Part shown: in pieces, positions 56,501 to 64,000 of the stretch
How positions within the stretch are numbered: position 1 is the stretch's first letter
Layout of the letters: the number at the start of each line of letters is the position of its first letter
From: Neostapfia colusana
Taxonomy: Eukaryota > Streptophyta > Magnoliopsida > Poales > Poaceae
Reading direction: 5' to 3'
Assembly (NCBI GenBank): GCA_030760725.1
Contig: JASWHV010000012.1
Location: forward strand, 39,959,652 to 40,023,651
Length of the DNA: 64,000 nucleotides
The notes under the pieces: model-generated
What the model saw: only the letters and a program-made list of their open reading frames with translations
Database searches by the model: none
What the model was told of the DNA's origin: nothing
Program-made: the position numbers and the translations under genes

Positions 56501-57489
56501 CGAGGTACGGCGTGCTCTGTCTTCTCCCGGTGAAGAATAGCTCGGGCACTGTGAGGGGAGGCCGGGGACGAGCTGAGGACTGGTGGAACACGTCGAGGAG
56601 TGGCCGGCGCAGCTCCTAGGGCGATCAACCGGTGCTAGGGAGGGCGGAAGGCTGCTGAACGGCGAGCACAGAGGGTTGCGGTGTTTCTCCCGTGAGCGCT
56701 CGAACGAGGGGCTGAGGAACGCTTCGGGTGGAAAGTGGAGAAGAGAAGAAATGCACTTGTGCTGCTGCTTTGATCACCCACGAGCTGACTTCGGGAGCAA
56801 GCGAGGCAAGCAGCTCGGTGGAAGCAGTGCAGCTCGGTGGCGCGCTGTGATCACCCGAGATAAGCAAAAACAGTCGGTTGTGTTGGATGTGTGGCTGACA
56901 GGTGGGTGCCACCACCTCATTTTTTTAATCAAAATTTTCACAGATCTTTTTACCACAGCTACTCAAACTTAAAGGCTTTGCTTCACCCCAAAGTTAAGGT
57001 TTAATTGTTGAATTCAAATGATTTGAATTCTGGTGTGGAGTTTGAATTGAGTTTGGTTATTTGAATTTGAAATGAAATTTGAATTATTCATTTGCATTGT
57101 TCCAAAAACATAGCAAACCAACTCCAAAGTTTCTGATTTTCGGCATGGCTGCCAATCCAAATGTGAAGAACACATTTGTGGAACCAAATTGGCAAATTGG
57201 GGGAATTGGAATTTGAAACTAAATTTGAAATTCAGATTAGAGGGCTTCTCCTTTTAATCCCAAACAAATATTGAAACTCCTCCAAATGAGCTGAATTTTG
57301 GAAGGGTGAATATTTGGACTATGAAGATCCAAGTTATGAATTTAGATCTCCATGTTTGGAAGTTTTTGGGAAGTCTAAATCCACACTTTGAACTTACACC
57401 GTTATAATTCAAAGTTTTAAATTCCCCTCATTTTTCCTAAGTGTACATGAGCTGAATTTTTCTTGCTACCACTTTTTAGGGATTTTACA
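53573..57489 (-). repeat. 3' LTR of E3 (3917 bp)
   Basis: In minus orientation it starts TGTAAAATCC at 57489 and ends GGTCCCCACA at 53573. Parts resemble the E1/E2 LTRs, such as GAGGGACGGTGATT near 54310 and the TACTCGACTT stretch near 54807, but most of it is different. No gene is seen; the GC-rich stretch 55800-56900 has open frames on both strands that match nothing. Confidence 0.85.
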
Positions 57490-57506
57490 TCCCTACCCCC
57501 TTAAAA
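57490..57506 (-). other. Polypurine tract of E3
   Basis: The minus strand reads TTTTAAGGGGGTAGGGA directly before the LTR start. It fixes the LTR boundary. Confidence 0.82.
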
Positions 57507-57553
57507 AGAATCTCGTCCCGAGATTCCAAAAGAAATGCAAAGTGGGGGAAACT

Positions 57554-58740
57554 TTACCGGGTATACAGTGATAGTGTGTCCGGATAGTATGTTCGTAGAT
57601 AGTCCTCGCTTTCCCACGTCGCCTCATCAGCGGTATGGTTACTCCACAAGACCTTGTAGAACCATAAGGTCCGGTTTCTTGTAGCGCGAGTCTTTTCATC
57701 GATAATCCAGATTGGATACTCCGTGTACGTGAGGTCCGGTTGAAGAACTTCTATGTCTTCATTGCGGATTTCAGCGGAGGGTTTGAGGCACTTCCTCAGC
57801 TGAGAGACGTGGAAGACATTGTGAATTCCTGCGAGCGACGCCGGTAAATCCAAGGGATACGCCACGGGTCCGCATTTTTCAATGACGGCAAACAGACCAA
57901 TGAACCGCGGCGCCAGCTTACCCTTCACTCCGAAATGATGAACTCCCTTCATCGGAGACACACGGACATAAACATGGTCCCCGATGTCGAAGTGGAGAGG
58001 TCGGTGTCTTTTATCCGCATAGCTCTTCTGACGAGATTGAGCAGCCTTGAGATTGGCTTGTAATACTCGCACTCGTTCTTCAGCCTCATTCACAAGTTCA
58101 ATACCGTAGATAACTCACTCACCGGACTTGCACCAGTTGAGGGGTGTGCGACATTTCTGGCCGTAGAGAGCTTCATACGGCGCCATCTTGATGCTAGCTT
58201 GATAGCCATTATTGTAAGAAAATTCCGCCAACGGCAAATGATCGTCCCAATTCTTGCCGTGGTGGATGGCACAAGCGCGTACCATGTCTTCCAGCACTTG
58301 GTTCACCCGTTCAGTTTGACCATCCGTTTGCGGGTGATACGCGGAACTTCGGATCAGTTTGGTCCCCAAAGATGCGTGCAGCTGTTCCAAAAACCGAGCG
58401 ACGAACAGCGCACCGCGATCTGAAATGATGGAGCGGGGAACACCGTGCAAGCATAAGATCCTTGGAATGTACAGCTCCACATATTTCTTGGCCACGTAGC
58501 CCGTATGTACGGGAATAAAATGTGCCGACTTGGTTAGTCAATCGACTATCACCCAAATCGAATCATGGTTGTGGGAGGTGAGAGGTTGACCAACAATGAA
58601 GTCCATGCTGATATCCTACCACTTCCATGCCAGAATGTTCAAGGGTTGCAGCTGTCCAGCTTTACGTATATGGTCGGCTTTCACCCGCCGACACGTATCA
58701 CATTCGGATACGTACTTTGCGATTTCTCTTTTTCCTCCGT
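57554..58740 (-). pseudogene. E3 integrase with C-terminal chromodomain
   Basis: The core reads SIWVIVD then TGA at 58538, LTKSAHFIPV, RSIISDRGALFVARF and HPQTDGQTERVNQVLED, then a TGA at 58115 (CGA expected). After that the frame stays open: VNEAEERVRVLQANLKAAQ, GDHVYVRVSPMKG, GVKGKLAPRFIGLF, HNVFHVSQLRKCLKP. The chromodomain has YTEYPIWIIDEKTRATRNR and YKVLWSNHTADEATWESED (about 57720-57600). Of the three E-type elements, only this one shows the chromodomain inside the window. Confidence 0.85.
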
Positions 58741-60275
58741 GTCCACCAAAATCTTGTTTTCAGATCTTGGTACATCTTGTTGCTGCCCGGATGAATAGAA
58801 TACTTGGACAAATGAGCTTCGTCCAAGATTTTCTTCTGAAGCTTCATGTCACGGGGTATCACTATACGGTCTTTAAACCATAGGGTCCCGTTACCATCTC
58901 TTCGGAAGCATTTTATTTCGCCATTCTTCATCCTTCTCCGAATGTGCGACATTCTCACGTCTTTCTTCTGAGCTTCCATAATCTCCTCTCGTATTGTAGG
59001 GACGAGAGCAAGATTATACAATGCCCCATATGGAACCAAGTACAGGCTCGGTTCCTCCTCTTCAAGTGGGGTGATGGACAGACTGTTGACATGGGATTTG
59101 CGGCTTAAGGCATCGGCAACCACGTTTGCCTTTCCGGGATGGTAGTGAATCTCGATCTCATAGTCTTTGATCAGTTCTAGCCATCTCCGTTGCCGCATAT
59201 TCAACTCCTTTTGAGTGAATATATACTTCAGACTCTTGTGGTCGGTGTAGAGGTGCACTAAGTTCCCAAGCAAATAGTGCCTCCACATTTTTAGTGCCAA
59301 CACCACAGCAGTGAGATCAAGATCATGAGTCGGATAGTGCTGCTCGTGGTTACGAAGTTGACGTGAGCCATAAGCGACTACTCTTCCTCCTTGCATCAAT
59401 ACACAGCCAAGCCCGATGCTAGACGCATCACAATATACGTCGAAGGGCTTGGTTGTATCCTGTTGATCTAACACCGGGGCTGTTGTAAGATGCTTCACTA
59501 ATGCTTGGAAAGCTTCTTCATAAGCTGAGCTCCAAACATATTTGATCCCCTTCTTCAACAGTTCAGTCATCGGCTTAGCAAGCTTGGAGAAGTTCGGTAT
59601 GAATCTTCGATAATATCCTGCTAACCCGAGGAAACTCCTGACTTCGTGGACTGATGTGGGGGACTTCCATTTCAGCACTTGTTCGATTTTGCTTGGATCA
59701 ACTGCAATGCCTTATGCAGAAATAATATGACCCAGGAATGGCACTTGGTTGATCCAAAACTTGCACTTGCTGAACTTGGCATAAAGCTTATGGTCTCGCA
59801 ATCGTTGAAGCACGATATGCAGGTGTTTGGCGTGTTCCTCTTCAGACTTGGAGTAAACCAAGATGTCATCTATGAACACCACCACAAACTTGTCCAACTC
59901 CGGCATGAACACTGAGTTCATAAGATACATGAAGTGTGCTGGGGCGTTGGTGAGACCAAAGGACATGACGAGGTATTCATGCAACCCATATCTCGTCGAG
60001 AAGGCCATCTTCGGAATATCCTCGGCTCGGTCTTGATCTGGTGATATCTGGAGTGAAGATCCATCTTCGAAAATACACTCGCACCCACAAGTTGATCGAA
60101 GAGAATATCGATGCGGGGCAGTGGATATTTATTCTTGATGGTGACGGCGTTGAGAGGTCGGTAGTCCACACACAACCTCAAGGTTTCATCCTTCTTCTTC
60201 ACAAACAGCGCCGAACATCCCCATGGCGAGGAACTCGGTCGAATGAAACCCTTTTTCATTAAATCATTGAGCTAC
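58741..60275 (-). pseudogene. E3 reverse transcriptase and RNase H (frame-broken)
   Basis: The RT palm is read in two frames: LRLCVDYRPLNAVTIKNKY and KMDLHSRYHQIK (60259-59918), then, after a 1-nt loss near 60030, FSTRYGLHEYLVMSFGL and VVFIDDILVYSKSEEEH. A TAA at 59712 precedes IAVDPSKI. The next frame, 59678-58698, holds the RT end and RNase H (KPFDVYCDASSIGLGCVLMQ, YPTHDLDLTAVVLALKMW, YTDHKSLKYIFTQKELNMRQ), then the start of the integrase zinc finger. An extra A near 58730 shifts the frame. A TAG at 60273 interrupts the linker to the protease. Confidence 0.85.
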
Positions 60276-60327
60276 TCCTTTAATTCAGCTAGCTCATTCG
60301 GAGCCATCTTGTATGGTCTCCGCGATA

Positions 60328-60843
60328 TCAGCGCCGTCCCAGGTACAAGTTCAATCTTGAACTCGACATCTCTTTCGGGTGGCATGCCCGGAAATCATCC
60401 GGAAAGACATCCTGGTATTCACGGACCACACGAATATCCTCAAGTTTTATGGCTTCCATGTTATATGTGGCTGGAGCTTCTTGAACCGAACGGTCAAGAA
60501 TAAGAACATGTAGTTCATGAAGTGGGGAGTTTAGACGAACCACACGTGGAATGATGTCAAGAACAGCACGATGGCGATGTAGCCATGACATTCTTAAAAT
60601 TGCATCGAGTTTTTGACTCTCTAACATGATTAGAGAAGTCGGATATAGATTTCCACCCAACTATAATGGTGCTCTATAGACTATTCTATCAGCTGTTATT
60701 TTCCCACGTGGAGAACATATCAAGTATGAATTATTTGTGGGAATGATAGGCAGTTGATATTTAATAACATAAGACTGACTTATGAAATTATGGGTGGCAC
60801 CGGAGTCAAAAAGTATGACTACGGGATGATCTAAGTAAGACAA
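60328..60843 (-). pseudogene. E3 aspartic protease
   Basis: The active-site motif VVILFDSGATHNFISQSY is intact (about 60825-60770). A TAG at 60661 interrupts after YRAPL, and the same frame continues GGNLYPTSLIMLE and KLDAILRMSWLHRHRAVLD. It ends by a 1-nt deletion at DVFPDDF near 60395. The domain length fits the family. Confidence 0.82.
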
Positions 60844-61895
60844 CGTATCCGCGGGAAATTCCGGTGCACGCTGTTGAATTCCGGTGCACGCTGTTGAAAC
60901 TGAGGCACACGCGGGACCATCCTTTGCTGCTGCTGTTGCTGTGGTGGATACATTGGTCGGAAGCCTGGCGCATTATATTGTCGACCACGGAAATGAGGTG
61001 GTCGCGCTGGTGGCTGCCATCTCTGACCAGATGGTGAGCGATACACCACGCGTTATTTTTGTGGCGTCCCACCACTGCTGCTTGCCAGCGCGCTGCGTTT
61101 CCTCTTATCAGAACCGCGCTCGTGCTGAGCATTTTCTTGTAGAATCACGGCATTAACTAGGTCGTTGAATGTGCCACGATTGCTTTGGGCGAGATGGACC
61201 TTCATTTTTTAATTCAGGCCCAGGAAGAACGTGTTGCGCTTGTCGTCTTCCGTTCTCACAAATCCTGGCGCATACTGCGCCAGCCGGTTGAATGACCTGG
61301 AGTACTAATGGGCACTCCTCTCGCCTTGTCGTAGCACCACGAACTCCTGGAGCTTCCTTTCCATAACCCCGGGAGGTATATGGTAGGCGCGGAACGCCTC
61401 CCGGAACTCTGCCCATGTGACGGCATGGCCAGCCGGTAATGAGGCGATGTAGTTCGCCCACCATGTACTGGCTTCTCTTTGAAGCTGTTGCGCTGCGTAC
61501 AGCGCCTTCTGATGTTCAGTGCACTGTAGCAGCCCGAACTTCGCCTCAAGAGTGCGGATAAAGCTGTCCGCCTTCAAAGGCTCTTCGGCCTCCGTGAAGA
61601 CCGGTGGATGGGTCGCCAGGAATTCTGAATAAGAACTTTGTTGGGGCTGGCATTGCCCATTGTCTTGGCGCCCTCTTGGACGGTACGCATTCTGCGGAAC
61701 TAGCATCCGCAGCAACTCGGTTTGCTCGTCGCGCGAGCCGAGTACTGCGGCGAGAACCTCGGCAAGATTTCTTGGAAGTTCTGGCGGTTGAGGAGGTGGT
61801 TGCTGCTGCGTCGTGGTTTGCTCCGGAGATGGAGACTCATCACCACGAACCTGACTCAGACCTCCCTCCTCTTGTGTGGACCGTGTATGCACCAT
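60844..61895 (-). pseudogene. E3 gag lacking its zinc knuckle
   Basis: The ATG at 61895 follows ATGCAG-A. It is open to 61305: MVHTRSTQEEGGLSQV, LAEVLAAVLGSRDEQTELLR, WWANYIASLPAGHAVTWAEF and FRAYHIPPGVMERKLQEF. The same frame passes a TAA at 61305, TAA near 61210 and TGA near 61050, then reads PSGQRWQPPARPPHF and a Gln run. Where E1 has the CCHC knuckle and a linker of some 80 residues before the protease, E3 jumps directly to SVHRNFPRIRCL and the protease. A 20-bp tandem duplication (60856-60875 and 60876-60895) marks the spot and shifts the frame. Confidence 0.8.
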
Positions 61896-63143
61896 TCTGC
61901 ATTCACATCATTCAAATGATCAGCACATGTTGGTTTATTACATCCAGTTTATACAATAGTAGTGCGAGAATGGAATAAATGATATGCATAACAATGACAC
62001 ATATGGATAAAGTATAAACTTTATACAACATATACATCCCTGGACCATGTCACACGATCGAGTTCCAAGGTATTGAACTTTATGGGTTAAAAGTTCATTT
62101 CGACCATCGTAGGTCACCACGGGATGTTAAGTGTGTTAGCATGCGTAATTCCTCGCTATTGTACTGGACCCAAACATACACTAGCTCAAAGTGATATGTC
62201 GAATGCATAAACTTTTTGACTCCACTCGCTGTTTTACAATAGCCACTGGATGTCGAAAGGTGAAACTAAATGTTTTGGTTGAAACACTTTAACATGGTGT
62301 TCTGTCCATTTTCTGGCCCAGCAGACCAGTTTGAAGAATTTAACTGTTTTGGCCACCTTGGAGGCAGAATCTGGACTAGAGTTCAACAACAAAGTTGTAG
62401 TAAACTCTCGAAGGAATCCAGATTGTATTTATTTGCCTCCATAGCCTTATTAGTTTGGGAGTTATGATCTCTACAAGTTGACATAATTTTCTCAGGAGTT
62501 TTGACAGCACCTCCCTTGCAAGGGGCTGTATTGTTCACAAAATTCCATCATATTTTGTCCTCAATCTAGGAAAACATTGAACTAAAAAGTTGTAGCACAT
62601 TTCCTATACTTTGCAACGATGTCTTGCTTTACCCTTAGAAATTTTTCTACAGAAATTTGTGGTCGAAATATAGAAAATTCGAGAGAGCATTTTGGTCTGC
62701 CCTGTTTCTTGACAGTACCTACTCATCTGAGATTTTTACCCCTTTGGAGGGAGATTATGTTCTGGAACTCTACAGAAAAATTGTAGAGGACTTCAAAAAC
62801 CTTCCAGAATGGTATCCTACACATCCATTGGTTCAACCAATCCTATGTTATGCCCTGTTTATGTTCAGCAAAATTTCTGCCGAAAACAGGGGAGGTTGTT
62901 CCTAAGTCTTTGAAATTGAATCTATACTCCCAATCGACTCTTAGTTCAATATAGAAGTTTACTAACCCCTAAATGGAATCCTACACCTCATTTTGACTCT
63001 TTTCTTTGAAAATACACTTTTATGCAGTCTCGGTACTACGTTTCCGCACCAAAGAAAAATTCTAAACCGGTATTCCGGCGTATACGCGTCAAATGGTGGA
63101 ACTAAGAACGTAACTCACAAACGGTTTCTACACATCATGCACT
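61896..63143 (-). other. Leader of E3
   Basis: No gene found. The region near 63020-63060 (CTCGGTACTACGT, AAACCGGTATTCCGG) matches the leader of E1 near 5940-5990. No ORF0-like sequence is visible. Confidence 0.6.
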
Positions 63144-64000
63144 TGTTAGAATCAAACGACAAGAAAGTGTAGATCAAAACAGAGGAGACGCAGATTTTAA
63201 CGTGGAAAACCCCTCCAAATCAGAAGGGAAAAAACCACGGGCACTGGCCGGCAAATTTCACTATATCAGGAAGGCTATCGAGGCAAATTTCGCTACGGAA
63301 ATCCTGCCTCTTTTATCTTCATTAGAATTTGGATCATCAATCAACAATGCACTAACGTGGTTAATGTACCTGCAGAAGAACACACAATAATGGTGCACAC
63401 AGTGGTTTTTGACATTTCAGGCAGTTCCATATCATAATAAAAATATATGGTCCGTGATGAGTTGTTTAGGCCCGATCTTCCGAAAGGTAGGTCGATTGAA
63501 GTGGAGATCTCGACGTTGATGATCCGAGGAACTCAAACAGACCCGAACACCCCTGCAATCACTACACCACTGCTCCATTGGTTATCAACCATGCTTCACA
63601 CGCTTGACTCGCCAAGAAGGCTATACCTGCAGGTGCAACTGAGAACACAAGCAAGAACGACGAAGATGCAATCTGAAATTTCGAAATTGGGGTCTCACAA
63701 ACCGTAGAACGGAAAAAGTGTTTAATCTAAGCAAAACCCACCAAATATGGCTGGTGGCTGCAGTATTTAAAGGCTATGGTTTGACCATAATACCCTTAGA
63801 CGCGTCCCTAATGGACTCATACGGGATACAATGCCCAAAATCCCAACACGGTGGTGCAACACCGGACAGAACTCTGAAGTCAACTTGTTTCGACTACTCC
63901 CAACAACTCCCGATGAATTTTAATGTGGGACCAGAACCATTGGAAACTTTATCTTCTCATCTTTCCATGCATATGTAGAACGTCAAAAACGGAGTCCGTA
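63144..64000. mobile_element. Probable LTR of a further retrotransposon (incomplete)
   Basis: The E3 leader homology stops and a new sequence begins TGTTAGAATC, a typical LTR terminus. TTTAACGTGGAAAACCCCTCC and GGGAAAAAACCACGGGC follow, a phrase I associate with copia-type LTRs of grasses. There is no coding domain and the other end is outside the window, so neither orientation nor family can be fixed. The open frames at 63202 and 63718 are probably chance. Confidence 0.4.

Larger units (their letters stand above)
53573..63143 (-). mobile_element. Tekay-like Ty3/gypsy LTR retrotransposon E3 (5' end interrupted or outside)
   Basis: Minus strand: 3' LTR 53573-57489, polypurine tract, polyprotein 61895 to 57554, and a leader that continues to 63143 before an unrelated sequence starts. 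It lies inside the E2 protease/RT linker; the five bases before it, AAAAC, are the expected target duplication. Domain order gag-protease-RT-RNase H-integrase-chromodomain. It has at least ten frame breaks. No ORF0 is present between leader and gag, unlike E1 and E2. Confidence 0.88.

Noticed and set aside
55809..56972. GC-rich open frames in the E3 LTR
   Set aside because: Inside an LTR, no domain, frames on both strands of similar length.

Overview
The window is plant nuclear DNA, most likely from a grass (Poaceae). It is almost entirely nested LTR retrotransposons. No intact host gene is visible, and nothing looks bacterial, organellar or CRISPR-like. The grass assignment rests on the element types: chromodomain (Tekay-like) Ty3/gypsy elements with LTRs near 4 kb, a Tat-lineage Ty3/gypsy element with an antisense ORF, a Sirevirus (Ty1/copia), a tiny SMART/TRIM-like element and a PIF/Harbinger-type MITE. 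No species can be named from this alone.

Layout. (1) 1-10596: Tekay-like element E1, minus strand, 3' end outside the window, with a 4.0-kb 5' LTR at 6555-10596. It sits inside the gag gene of (2), a Tat-lineage element A, plus strand, 10597-21109: rest of gag, protease, RT, two RNases H, integrase, a long antisense ORF and a 1.1-kb 3' LTR. A itself sits inside the 3' LTR of (3), Tekay-like element B, minus strand, 21110-43075. B has an abnormal 3' LTR with an internal 1.3-kb partial duplication, a decayed gag-pol at 24920-29430, a PBS-like tandem array in its leader, and a 5' LTR starting at 30011. That 5' LTR is split by (4), a 9.7-kb Sirevirus, minus strand, 32442-42154, with 5-bp target duplications CCGGG. 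(5) 43076-44062 is the only stretch not assigned to a known repeat; it holds a broken, unrecognised proline-rich/coiled-coil reading frame. (6) 44063-53572 is Tekay-like element E2, plus strand. Its 5' LTR carries a 752-bp MITE and its accessory ORF carries a 284-bp TRIM. E2 is cut in its protease/RT region by (7), Tekay-like element E3, minus strand, 53573-63143, whose leader is interrupted at 63144 by (8) an LTR-like sequence that runs off the window.

The insertion order can be read directly: B and E2 are the oldest layers; A, the Sirevirus and E3 inserted into them; E1 inserted into A; and the unit at 63144 inserted into E3. Every polyprotein is broken by stops or frameshifts, so none of the copies here looks autonomous. 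Many stops look like C-to-T changes at CAG or CGA codons, as expected for methylated heterochromatin.

The points most worth a second look are: an accessory ORF ('ORF0') upstream of gag in E1 and E2, with splice-acceptor-like sequence exactly at the start codons of ORF0 and gag; arrays of G-box (CACGTG) units with one shared consensus in the LTRs of two unrelated lineages (A and B); a tandem array of PBS-like units in B; the mosaic 3' LTR of B; and the orphan segment at 43076-44062.
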